Below are positions 31,854 to 39,824 of a stretch of 64,000 nucleotides of DNA, in pieces. Source of the DNA: Tolumonas lignilytica. Its GTDB lineage: Bacteria; Pseudomonadota; Gammaproteobacteria; Enterobacterales; Aeromonadaceae. Below the pieces are notes generated by a model. That model was not told the origin of the DNA. It did no database searches and saw only the letters and a list, made by a program, of their open reading frames with translations. How positions within the stretch are numbered: position 1 is the first letter of the stretch; every line of letters begins with the position of its first letter. The stretch lies in contig NZ_AZUK01000001.1 in assembly GCF_000527035.1 (NCBI RefSeq), positions 3,034,501 through 3,098,500 of the forward strand, given 5' to 3'. Position numbers and translations under genes: made by a program.

Positions 31854-34394
31854 ATGTCAAATCAAGAATTGCCAGATCTGAGTTCATATGACTCACTAAT
31901 AAACCAGGCAGCGCAGAAATATGATGTGGACCCTTTGCTTATTAAGTCTGTTATTGCTACTGAATCATCAGGTAAATCAGATGCAATAGGAAAGCCTACA
32001 TCAGCTGGTCAGGCTGTTGGACTCATGCAATTGATGCCATCAATTCAGAAAGCGTATGGCGTCACAGACCCAAAAGATCCAAGCCAGAATATCAATGCTG
32101 GTGTGGCGTTACTTGCCGACAACTTAAAGCAATACGGAAATCCACAAGCTGCGGTATTGGCATTCAACGGTGGATCAGATCAGAGCAATTGGAACCCTGA
32201 TTATGCTAACTCAGTGATCCAGAAATATCGTCAATACCAGCAGCAACAACCACAGCAACAAACTCAATTACTGACAACGCAAGAGAATGCTCCTGATGTG
32301 TTTACTCAACGGTTCGGAGATCACCCGCAAAATGAACAAGATCCATTTTCAAGAAAGTTTTTAAGTAATAATCAAAGCCAAGCCGACGAATCAGACCCAT
32401 TTACTCAGCGGTTTTTAAGCAAGCAACAGCCTCAATATCAGCAAACACTGGAGCAAAAAGCTAACTCTGACGTACCGACTGATGAGAACCTTGCTGCATC
32501 AACGGAACTAGCTAACCAGCGAGCTGAGAAAGCAAAAATACAATCAACTCAAGAGGCAAGTAAGCCAGCAGATGTTTCAAATAATCTTGGCATTGATATA
32601 TCGATACCAAGCAACTCACCATTTGGAAAACCAAGTCCATTACAGCCAATAAAGGATGCTGCAAATGGATTAGAGGAGGCAGCGACATCAGCCATTACGG
32701 GCGCAACAACTGGTCAAGCTGCTGGTGCGGTGGGTGCTGCTCAGGCGATCATGGAATCCATTGGAAATGGAACATTCGGAACGCAGCAAGCTGCTGATGA
32801 AGCAGAAAAACTATCACAACAATATCAACAGGCAGCAACATATCAACCACAATCCGAACAAGGGCAGAAATATACCGAGATGCTCGGTGACACCTTTTCT
32901 AAGTTTGCGCCACTACTTCCTGAATCATCTTTAATGTCTGATATTGGTGAGATGGCAGGTAACGCAGGAAATTCTGCAAAATTTGCAGCAACAAAAACCT
33001 CAAACACCATGTCATCAGTTAAAGATCTATGGAAACCAGAGCAGGAATGGGAAGGAAGTCAAAGCTCACAGCCAGCCAAATCTTCATTTGGCGGGGAGTC
33101 GTCAAAAAGCGCTGGGGCAGCGGAGGCAACCCCAGAGTCTATTGTTAGGTCTACTGTATCCAACTCATCACCAGAATTGCAGGCAGAAGTTGAAGATGCA
33201 ATATCATCAAAGCATGGTGTTAATGATATTGATCAGGGCGCGTTAAATAGACAAGCAGTGGCTGATAAATTTGGGATAAATCTCACCGCTGGACAAGCAT
33301 CTCGGGATGCTCAGTTATTCTCAGATGAGAAAAACTTGCGTGGTGAACATGCTGAGTTTGCTCAACGATTTGCCGATCAACAACAATCGCTATCTAATTC
33401 ACTTCAAAAAATAAAAGCAGAAGCAGCGCCAGATGTTTATGCGTCAACTCCAGTTGAACATGGAGACAATATGATTGACGCTTATCAGCAGCTGATTGAT
33501 AAGAAAAACGAAGAGATTGATGGTAAATATCAGGCATTGAGAGATGCGGCAGGCGGATCTTTCCCTGTCGATACCGGCGCGCTATACGACAACATTACCG
33601 AGGCACTTGGCAAGCAATTACTCACGCATGACGCCCCTCAGTCACAGCTCAATGCGATAGAAGAAATGGCGGCATCTGGTCAAATGTCATTTGAGCAATA
33701 TCTTAACCTGCGTCGCAACTTGGGCAATGTTGCAAGAACGGCACAGGACGGAAATACACGCCACGCAGCAAGCATCATGATTGATCAACTGGAAAATATT
33801 CCCCTTAATGACGATGTCGCCAAACTTAAACCATTAGCCGATGATGCTCGTTCTACTGCAAGGGCGTTCTATCAGATGCAGGAAGCAGATCCAGCATTGA
33901 AAGCAGTAGTTCAAGGGAAAGCATCACCAGATCGTTTTATAAATAAATACATTATCAACGCAGATACTAACAAGGTTCAGCAGATGATGAATAATTTGCA
34001 GGACTATCCGCTTGCTCAGCAAACCGCAGCTGCTGGATTGATGGATTATTTATCGCCAAAGGGTACAAGAGAAATTACTCAAGATGCATTGAATCGAGGG
34101 ATTCAAAATGTTCAATCAAAAATCCCTATCGTTATGCCGCAAGAGCAAGCTAACAACCTAAGGGATCTTGGTAGTGTTGCAGAATGGATGCAGAAGCAAC
34201 CACCAGGATCATATGTAAACAATTCAAACACCAACACATCGGCAATGAGATACGCAACCAATGCTGCAATGAAGGCGGTGGGTCAAAATCCAGTTATCAA
34301 TATTGCATCCGATGCTCTATCGGCAATAAAAACGAAAAGAATGTTGGATAAGCATCTTAAGCCTGGGGCTGGAATTCGCTATAGCGAAAGATGA
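31854..34394 (+). CDS. gp16-position ejection protein with N-terminal transglycosylase
   Basis: An 846-residue protein. Residues about 10-125 form a soluble lytic transglycosylase (SLT) domain: YDVDPLLIKSVIATESSGKS with the catalytic-position Glu, AVGLMQLMP, NINAGVALLADNLKQYG and AVLAFNGG. A Gln-rich linker follows, with repeated DPFxxRFLS segments (about 145-190). A long helical region resembles gp16-type ejection proteins. P22 gp16 (609 residues) lacks such a domain. The enzyme would open peptidoglycan during DNA entry. Confidence 0.85.
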   Translation: MSNQELPDLSSYDSLINQAAQKYDVDPLLIKSVIATESSGKSDAIGKPTSAGQAVGLMQLMPSIQKAYGVTDPKDPSQNINAGVALLADNLKQYGNPQAAVLAFNGGSDQSNWNPDYANSVIQKYRQYQQQQPQQQTQLLTTQENAPDVFTQRFGDHPQNEQDPFSRKFLSNNQSQADESDPFTQRFLSKQQPQYQQTLEQKANSDVPTDENLAASTELANQRAEKAKIQSTQEASKPADVSNNLGIDISIPSNSPFGKPSPLQPIKDAANGLEEAATSAITGATTGQAAGAVGAAQAIMESIGNGTFGTQQAADEAEKLSQQYQQAATYQPQSEQGQKYTEMLGDTFSKFAPLLPESSLMSDIGEMAGNAGNSAKFAATKTSNTMSSVKDLWKPEQEWEGSQSSQPAKSSFGGESSKSAGAAEATPESIVRSTVSNSSPELQAEVEDAISSKHGVNDIDQGALNRQAVADKFGINLTAGQASRDAQLFSDEKNLRGEHAEFAQRFADQQQSLSNSLQKIKAEAAPDVYASTPVEHGDNMIDAYQQLIDKKNEEIDGKYQALRDAAGGSFPVDTGALYDNITEALGKQLLTHDAPQSQLNAIEEMAASGQMSFEQYLNLRRNLGNVARTAQDGNTRHAASIMIDQLENIPLNDDVAKLKPLADDARSTARAFYQMQEADPALKAVVQGKASPDRFINKYIINADTNKVQQMMNNLQDYPLAQQTAAAGLMDYLSPKGTREITQDALNRGIQNVQSKIPIVMPQEQANNLRDLGSVAEWMQKQPPGSYVNNSNTNTSAMRYATNAAMKAVGQNPVINIASDALSAIKTKRMLDKHLKPGAGIRYSER

Positions 34395-34730
34395 TCACCG
34401 CTTAATCCATATGGTTGCGGCAATTATTACCGATCCAATTATTATTGCCGCCGCTATAGATAGACCGTTTATTGTGATGTAAGCCACTGTCGCCGTTATG
34501 CACGATACGACGATTATTTTGCGGAAGTTTCTTGATATAAACTCAACAATATATGGAATGCATGATATGAATAAGCTTATTGCTACAGAGCAAGATATTG
34601 CCATGCATATGTTTTTTTCTGTATTTTGATATGTAGCCAATAAGTAAAATATCCAAACTCCCATGATAATTGGTAGGTGGATAAACCAAAGGGAAAGAGG
34701 GCCGCCTTTTGAGAAAATCATATCAATCAC
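34395..34730 (-). CDS. small multi-pass membrane protein (moron)
   Basis: 111 residues with three to four hydrophobic helices (LWFIHLPIIMGVWIFYLLA, MAISCSVAISLFISCIPYIV, IIVVSCITATVAYITI, AAAIIIGSVIIAATIWI). It is on the strand opposite to the late operon, directly abutting the ejection gene's stop. This suggests expression in the lysogen. Superinfection exclusion is a reasonable guess only. No family recognised. Confidence 0.65.
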   Translation of the reverse strand: MIDMIFSKGGPLSLWFIHLPIIMGVWIFYLLATYQNTEKNICMAISCSVAISLFISCIPYIVEFISRNFRKIIVVSCITATVAYITINGLSIAAAIIIGSVIIAATIWIKR

Positions 34731-34759
34731 CTCTAATTTTAGATTGAAATGCTGTTAAC

Positions 34760-35269
34760 TTATTGAAAATTATTTAGATTCCCATCAATCACATTTTGAG
34801 AATACGTCATCACATCGGTTATTCCTGACAAATTTAGCCTAACAACTGTAAAAACACTGTTTCCTATAGGTACTGCAACTGCAAAAATCTTTGCATCATG
34901 AACGAGTCTATACATTTGATTAAAGTCATTGATTATCATTGATGATCTTCCGTCACTATCAACTAGGCATACTCCTGTTATTGAGGTTGCAGCTAGATCG
35001 GTATTCAAAAGAAGCGGTGTTTCATCTCCATTTCTGCATGTTGTTTTGGCTCTAATTGAAAATGCGCATTTTTTATTAGATGAATAACATCGATAAAACA
35101 ACCCTGTTTCATAATTATCAACGCTAGTTCCAGCCACAACATCTCCATTTTCAACTAATAGCACTCTCCACAATCCAAATGTTTTTCCATTTGAATTAGA
35201 TTGATTGGCCGATGAAGAAGCAAAGGATAAAAACACCACAACCAGCAAAATCCATCTCATATCTCGCAC
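34760..35269 (-). CDS. exported protein (moron)
   Basis: 169 residues with a Sec signal peptide (MRWILLVVVFLSFASSSAN); cleavage would leave a ~145-residue periplasmic protein. Four cysteines (RCYSSNKKC, TTCRNG, GVCLVD) may pair. The start could be ATG 35269 or 35260. It is upstream of and co-directional with the membrane protein, forming a likely two-gene lysogenic unit. No family recognised. Confidence 0.65.
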   Translation of the reverse strand: MRDMRWILLVVVFLSFASSSANQSNSNGKTFGLWRVLLVENGDVVAGTSVDNYETGLFYRCYSSNKKCAFSIRAKTTCRNGDETPLLLNTDLAATSITGVCLVDSDGRSSMIINDFNQMYRLVHDAKIFAVAVPIGNSVFTVVRLNLSGITDVMTYSQNVIDGNLNNFQ

Positions 35270-35410
35270 TCCACAATTCTAATGGTTTAATAATGAGTCC
35301 GGTTTGGTGGTTTGGCAATAAAGTATTGTAAATTAAGCTAGACCAACAAGACCCGCTCCGGCAGGTTTTTTGTTGGACGAGTGGGGCGATACCGACATTC
35401 CGGTATCGAT

Positions 35411-35529
35411 GGACAGATTTGTCCATCACTAACCATGAAGATATTCGGAGTTAACTACCGAGATCTCGGTAGTTTGATTTTTTAGCAGAGCACGTTAAAG
35501 GGCTTTGGTGATTCCGGACAAATTTGTCC
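35411..35529. promoter_or_regulatory. two near-identical 14-bp palindromes
   Basis: GGACAGATTTGTCC (35411-35424) and GGACAAATTTGTCC (35516-35529) lie 105 bp apart, on either side of a terminator, between the moron genes and the Mnt-like gene. The second is a perfect palindrome and the first differs by one base. The first sits within a wider ATGGACA/TGTCCAT dyad. Paired palindromes of this kind suggest a repressor operator, perhaps for looping. The regulator is not known. Confidence 0.55.
35454..35483. terminator. perfect palindrome with T-run
   Basis: A 20-bp perfect palindrome (35454-35473, ACTACCGAG and its complement) is followed by TTGATTTTTT, giving a rightward terminator. The perfect symmetry leaves a very tight loop, so cruciform or protein binding is also possible. 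Confidence 0.6.
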
Positions 35530-35549
35530 AGTTAATGGAAATGATTTTA

Positions 35550-35906
35550 TTATTCTATCTTGCTTTTATTTGGTGGGCTGTTGTTTTGATCATCATGAGT
35601 GACATCATTACCTTCGCTTATTTCAGCAACAGATTTACTGATTCCCTCAAGCGCCCTAATTGCTTCATCAAGAGTCCTTATGAATTGATGGCTATGGTAA
35701 ATCTTATACCCATCAGGAACTGTTATCTCAACTCGGCCAGATCTATCTTCAGCTTCATTTTGTAGCAAAACTCTTTCAAAGCTTTGCTGCAGTCGATATA
35801 CGATCTCCGCGTTCATTGTTCGACCGGATTCTTTGGCGGCAGCATGTATAGCCTCATGAAGACTTTTTGGGAGTCTTAGGGCTGTTTTCTGGATTTCATC
35901 ATTCAT
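35550..35906 (-). CDS. mnt: Mnt-like ribbon-helix-helix repressor
   Basis: A 118-residue Arc/Mnt-family protein. The ribbon strand and helices are at about 6-45 (TALRLPKSLHEAIHAAAKESGRTMNAEIVYRL). A C-terminal helix (RTLDEAIRALEGISKSVAEI) probably mediates tetramerisation as in Mnt, followed by an acidic tail. It is divergent from an Arc-like gene and an antirepressor, exactly the P22 immI plan. There Mnt represses ant to keep lysogeny. It is longer than P22 Mnt (83 residues). Confidence 0.82.
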   Translation of the reverse strand: MNDEIQKTALRLPKSLHEAIHAAAKESGRTMNAEIVYRLQQSFERVLLQNEAEDRSGRVEITVPDGYKIYHSHQFIRTLDEAIRALEGISKSVAEISEGNDVTHDDQNNSPPNKSKIE

Positions 35907-35951
35907 AGCAATAATGATATCACTGTGAATTCATTTTTATCAAAAAAATGT

Positions 35952-36005
35952 TTGACTCCACAGTGAAGTCAGATCTATTCTTGTTGTGACTTCACGGTAA
36001 AGTCA
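35952..36005 (+). promoter_or_regulatory. ant promoter with two 19-bp operators
   Basis: Two 19-bp dyads of the form TGACT-N9-AAGTCA-type occur at 35953-35971 and 35987-36005 and differ at four positions. The first covers the -35 TTGACT (35952-35957), with a -10-like TATTCT at 35976-35981. The second lies just before the arc-like ribosome site. They are probably bound by the Mnt-like and/or Arc-like protein. Confidence 0.7.
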
Positions 36006-36018
36006 AAGAGAGGTGAGC

Positions 36019-36195
36019 ATGATCGTTTCAAGGAATGTAAAACCAAAAACAGTACGTTTTCCAAAGGACATTGAAGATTTTTTTATTCAGGAGGCTTTTG
36101 ACGAAGGGAGAAGCTTTAACAGCGAGGTAATGCGAGTGCTTAAAAATGAAATGGAGGCTCGAATTGAAAAGAAAAAGCAGAAGCACGCAGCGTAG
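36019..36195 (+). CDS. arc: Arc-like ribbon-helix-helix repressor
   Basis: 58 residues with the Arc fold: strand KPKTVRFPKDI, helix A DFFIQEAFDEGRS, helix B FNSEVMRVLKNEMEARI. Arc limits ant transcription after induction. The ATG at 36019 is favoured because GAGAGG precedes it by 5-6 bp; a GTG at 36013 is inside that site. First gene of the ant operon. Confidence 0.82.
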   Translation: MIVSRNVKPKTVRFPKDIEDFFIQEAFDEGRSFNSEVMRVLKNEMEARIEKKKQKHAA

Positions 36196-36282
36196 AAATG
36201 TTGAAGTCCTAACTGCTTGCGACAGTCAGGACTTCGGTGAAGTTGTAATCCCTAACCCATCGAATGATTGAGGATAAACATC

Positions 36283-37143
36283 ATGGTTAGTATAACCAAA
36301 GTAACAAACAATTCCAGTACAGGTATTGTTGTGGATTCAGAATCAGGATCAATCTCTAACAATGCTATTGTTGTGCCATTTCACGGCACTGAATTACTGC
36401 TAGCGCCATTCAATGGTGAGCCATATGTTCCGATGAAACCGGTGGTTGAAGGAATGGGGTTAGCTTGGTCGGTACAACACCGTAAGATTCAGGCTAAGTT
36501 CGGGTCAACCATCACCGAAATGGTGATAGTTGCCGAGGATGGTAAGAATCGTGAAATGTCATGCCTCGCGTTACGGAAACTTACAGCTTGGCTGTATTCC
36601 GTAAACCCAAACAAAGTAGCACCTGAAATTAAAGCAAAGGTGATCCAGTACCAGGAAGAGTGCGACGAAGTTCTCTGGCAATACTGGACAAAGGGCTCTG
36701 TCACCAAAGAATCGGTAGTCAAAGCGCAGAAACCAATCCGCGAACACGCATCAAAAAGCTACCTGCCGGAGTTTCGCAAAGCCAAGGCCATGAAGATGTC
36801 CATGGAGGCGATGGATCTGTGCCTGAAATACACAAACCTGTCGCCAGAATCGAAACAAACTTGTGTCGCCATGGTAGTGAATGACATTGCTGGGTTTGAA
36901 GCCATTCCGCTTCCGCGTATCGAAGAGCATTACCACACAGCAAAAGAAGTGGGCGACATGCTCGGTTGTTCTGCTAACAAGATCGGCAAGGTGGCGAACG
37001 AGCACGGACTGAAAACTGACGAATACGGCAAGTTCTTTCTGGATAAGTCACCGTTCTCTGCAAAACAGGTTGAAGCGTTCCGCTATAACGCCAATGGTGT
37101 GTCAGCCCTGAAACACATTATCGTCGGGGAGGATGCAGCATGA
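36283..37143 (+). CDS. ant: P22-type antirepressor
   Basis: A 286-residue protein. Residues about 25-150 match the P22 antirepressor N-terminal domain (HGTELLLAPFNGEPYVPMKPVVEGMGLAWSVQHRKI ... CLALRKLTAWLYSVNPNKVAPEIKAKVIQYQEECDEVLWQYW). A C-terminal DNA-binding-like region contains AKEVGDMLGCSANKIGKVANEHGLK. Ant inactivates CI-type repressors non-covalently, triggering induction. The start at 36283 follows GAGGATAAACATC. It overlaps the next gene by 4 bp. Confidence 0.9.
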   Translation: MVSITKVTNNSSTGIVVDSESGSISNNAIVVPFHGTELLLAPFNGEPYVPMKPVVEGMGLAWSVQHRKIQAKFGSTITEMVIVAEDGKNREMSCLALRKLTAWLYSVNPNKVAPEIKAKVIQYQEECDEVLWQYWTKGSVTKESVVKAQKPIREHASKSYLPEFRKAKAMKMSMEAMDLCLKYTNLSPESKQTCVAMVVNDIAGFEAIPLPRIEEHYHTAKEVGDMLGCSANKIGKVANEHGLKTDEYGKFFLDKSPFSAKQVEAFRYNANGVSALKHIIVGEDAA

Positions 37144-37331
37144 CCACATCGACACTTGCTCGAACAGATTTACAGCGAATCGACGCTGCACTTGAAGATA
37201 TTGCATTCATTGCGTCGATACTGGCTAATGCGGCAGATCATTGGCCTGATCCAAAAGCATTAAAGTGGGCGGCAAATGAAATTCATGGTAACGTCAGCCG
37301 ATTGCATCAAGTCAGAAACAAGATGAGATAA
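37140..37331 (+). CDS. small protein after ant
   Basis: 63 residues, helical (RTDLQRIDAALEDIAFIASILANAADHW ... WAANEIHGNVSRLHQVRNK). It starts inside the ant stop (ATGA) and is followed by a strong terminator, so it belongs to the arc-ant operon. No family recognised. Confidence 0.6.
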   Translation: MTTSTLARTDLQRIDAALEDIAFIASILANAADHWPDPKALKWAANEIHGNVSRLHQVRNKMR

Positions 37332-37338
37332 CGAAAAG

Positions 37339-37364
37339 GCCCCGATAAGTCGGGGCTTATTTTA
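37339..37364 (+). terminator. terminator of the arc-ant operon
   Basis: GCCCCGA (37339-37345)/TCGGGGC (37350-37356) stem with a 4-nt loop and TTATTTTATT. Confidence 0.85.
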
Positions 37365-37444
37365 TTCAGCCGTTCCAAATCCGGATGAAATCGACTGGTA
37401 ATAATTGAGTAAAAACCACTCAGTTGGTAATATCCACTAATCAT

Positions 37445-37516
37445 AGGCATCCTTTCGGGTGCCTTTTTTATTTCCGTAAAACGAGCCCTGGCAGAGATGT
37501 CGGGGCTTTTTATTTT
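37445..37516 (+). terminator. two further hairpin terminators before the tailspike
   Basis: AGGCATCC/GGGTGCCT followed by TTTTTT (37445-37469), then AGCCC/GGGCT followed by TTTTTATTTT (37484-37516). With the preceding one they make three terminators in the 262-bp gap 37332-37593, insulating the tailspike gene. Confidence 0.7.
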
Positions 37517-37593
37517 CCGCCTGATCCAGCACGAAAATTAACTATCACGCCTTTGGTGTGAGGCATTTTCACGTCTGCAATTTGGAGTGATCC

Positions 37594-39369
37594 ATGACCT
37601 TATCTATTTTGCCGCAGGGTAAATCAACGTTTTTTTATCCGAATGGAAGTCCTCTAGCCAACGGTTCAGTTGGGTTTTACCAGCCTGGAACACTCACTCC
37701 ATTAACGACATACGCCGATAATGCCGGAGTAACCCCAAATGCGAACCCGCTATCTTTAGATGCTAATGGACAAGCGGTTGTGTGGGCCACGGGCACATTC
37801 AGGCAGATAGTTAAAGATGTAAACGGCAATACGATCTGGGATCAGATTATTTCAGATCCAACTGTAGCATTAAAAAGCGATCTTTCTGCACCATCCGGCG
37901 CAGGTCTTAGCGGAATAAATCTGTTAATGGCGTATCAAGTTGGCACTATCGGGGCAACACTTGTTCCAGTTCCCAACGGAGATAACACAGGTACAACAGA
38001 CTGCTCGTCAGCATTTAACTCAGCATTACAAGCAAAGGCTTTATCTGGTGGTGGTGTTTTAAAACCAATCCCAGGCACATATAAAATCAACGGAAGCGTC
38101 CTGATCCCATCCAACATTGTGCTTGATTTGACAGGAGTTACGCTTACCGGAAATGGCAGCAATACAATACTTAAATCTGGCGCGATTATTTCTGGCGTAC
38201 TTACAGATATTACAACTGAGTGGGGTACATCTGACACTGGAAATGGAACTCACGCAGTATTCGGTTCTACAATATTAAACGGAACTTTGACTAACGCCGC
38301 CTTGGGGGTGCGCGGGCATCGTTTAAATTTTGGTTGCTCTTTAAATGGGGTTTTCTTCGCTAATACCTTAACTCAATCCTGGGACACGACACATAGTTGG
38401 GGTTTAGAAATAACTAAATGCACAGTGTATGCCCCTGCAGTATGTAGAGATTTTGTTGATTGGACGGAAATACACAACAACAGCTTTGAGGGTTCTGGTT
38501 CCACCAATAATACTGTAGGTCTTACAATTGGCGGGACGTGGGGTGGTTCTTATTCTGCGAATATCCACTCTAACGGCTTCCATCACCTCACAACAGCTAT
38601 CACATTCGCATGCGAAGCTGCGAATACGATTATTGAATCTAACCACTTTGAAGACTGCATGTACCATGTTACCGGCGGCTCACTGCAAGTCAGTAAATTG
38701 AGAATTAAAAACAACTGGATGAAGGCGAATTTAGCAACACCAGCTAACACAGTAATACCTATAGATTTTCAAAATATAGTATTTTCTGAAATAGGTCCAA
38801 ATAACTTCATTACAGATGGTTCTAGTGGGTATTCCGCACTGGTGATAATGAATACAACAAACTGCATCGGTAATAAAATATATGTAGATTACAGTGTGGC
38901 GTCTTTACCAGATCTAACCATGTACCAAATCGGTGTTGCTAATACTATCGAACTGGTGGGAGGTTCAAATAATTCAAGCGTGGCCCAACCATTTAAAGAG
39001 ACGTGGGCTGGATCATCCGGGCTTACTAGCGAAAAGTACCATTCTCGGTACAACGCCGTAGCAAACTCAATACCATTTTGTACAACCACATACTCTGGTA
39101 CAACGATAACAATAGATACATTCATCCCTTGCACTGCGTACGGCACAACACAGTTATGCGCATTTAATTTAAAAATAAACGGTTCTACAACGTACATAAT
39201 GGCGGGGACATTAGCCAGATTTACGGTTTCTTACACTGTTAATATCGGTTTTTTTGGTGGTGAAACTGGGCTGACAATGACCTTATCAAATAACGGCGGA
39301 TTTTTACGCTTAACGATAATTGGAGCACCGAGTGGCGGTAACGTTACCGGGTGGATCAAGGAGTTATAA
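37594..39369 (+). CDS. tailspike / tail fibre
   Basis: A 591-residue protein. Residues 1-100 look like a podophage head-binding domain (STFFYPNGSPLANGSVGFYQPGTLTPLTTYAD ... GTFRQIVKDVNGNTIWDQII). Residues about 125-450 have the FNSALQAKALSGGGVLKPIPGTYKINGSVLIPSNIVLDL start and repeated short strands of a parallel beta-helix, as in pectate-lyase-like tailspikes. A beta-rich C-terminal domain follows. It would bind or cleave host surface polysaccharide. P22 tailspike (666 residues) occupies the same end of the genome. Confidence 0.88.
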   Translation: MTLSILPQGKSTFFYPNGSPLANGSVGFYQPGTLTPLTTYADNAGVTPNANPLSLDANGQAVVWATGTFRQIVKDVNGNTIWDQIISDPTVALKSDLSAPSGAGLSGINLLMAYQVGTIGATLVPVPNGDNTGTTDCSSAFNSALQAKALSGGGVLKPIPGTYKINGSVLIPSNIVLDLTGVTLTGNGSNTILKSGAIISGVLTDITTEWGTSDTGNGTHAVFGSTILNGTLTNAALGVRGHRLNFGCSLNGVFFANTLTQSWDTTHSWGLEITKCTVYAPAVCRDFVDWTEIHNNSFEGSGSTNNTVGLTIGGTWGGSYSANIHSNGFHHLTTAITFACEAANTIIESNHFEDCMYHVTGGSLQVSKLRIKNNWMKANLATPANTVIPIDFQNIVFSEIGPNNFITDGSSGYSALVIMNTTNCIGNKIYVDYSVASLPDLTMYQIGVANTIELVGGSNNSSVAQPFKETWAGSSGLTSEKYHSRYNAVANSIPFCTTTYSGTTITIDTFIPCTAYGTTQLCAFNLKINGSTTYIMAGTLARFTVSYTVNIGFFGGETGLTMTLSNNGGFLRLTIIGAPSGGNVTGWIKEL

Positions 39370-39633
39370 ATGGCTTTATCTATCACTTTGAACAAAAAAG
39401 ATAACTTTGGCAGAGAAGCATCATTTGCCTCAGCTTACTTATGTATAGAGTCAGTTACAGGAAGTAAAAGCAATCTTACTGTCTCATTGGTAGCTAGAGA
39501 CAAGAAAGATGGTGTATTTATTGAGTCTAATCAGATAAATGTGCCGATAGATTTAGAGGGTGATAACTTTATAAAGCAAAGTTATCTTTATATAAAAAGC
39601 ATGCCAGATTATTCATCAGCTAGTGATTGCTGA
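39370..39633 (+). CDS. small protein after the tailspike
   Basis: 87 residues starting at the base after the tailspike stop. Predicted beta-rich (SNLTVSLVARDKKDGVFIESNQINVPIDL). Genes in this position can be fibre chaperones or second fibre subunits. No family recognised. Confidence 0.6.
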   Translation: MALSITLNKKDNFGREASFASAYLCIESVTGSKSNLTVSLVARDKKDGVFIESNQINVPIDLEGDNFIKQSYLYIKSMPDYSSASDC

Positions 39634-39642
39634 CACACCTTT

Positions 39643-39669
39643 AACCCGCTTCGGCGGGTTTGTTTTTTT
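39643..39669 (+). terminator. terminator at prophage right end
   Basis: AACCCGC (39643-39649)/GCGGGTT (39654-39660) with a 4-nt loop, then TGTTTTTTT. Confidence 0.85.
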
Positions 39670-39690
39670 GCTTGGTGATTTAATTTTAGG

Positions 39691-39765
39691 ATTCGCCATA
39701 CTGTGGCGAATTTGTGTCGTAACTTGTGCCACACGGCAGATATATTATGCCGCAGAATGACACAA
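39691..39765. promoter_or_regulatory. repeat cluster beside att, possible integrase arm sites
   Basis: Three nested dyads lie within 135 bp of the att core: ATTCGCC/GGCGAAT (39691-39711), TTGTGTC/GACACAA (39712-39718 and 39759-39765) and CGGCA/TGCCG (39735-39752). Lambda-type integrases bind arm sites in this region, so these are candidates. Confidence 0.4.
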
Positions 39766-39824
39766 AATTAGAAGTTGGCGTGATTAATTGCTTATATATC
39801 AAATAGTTAAAAAATACACTGGTG

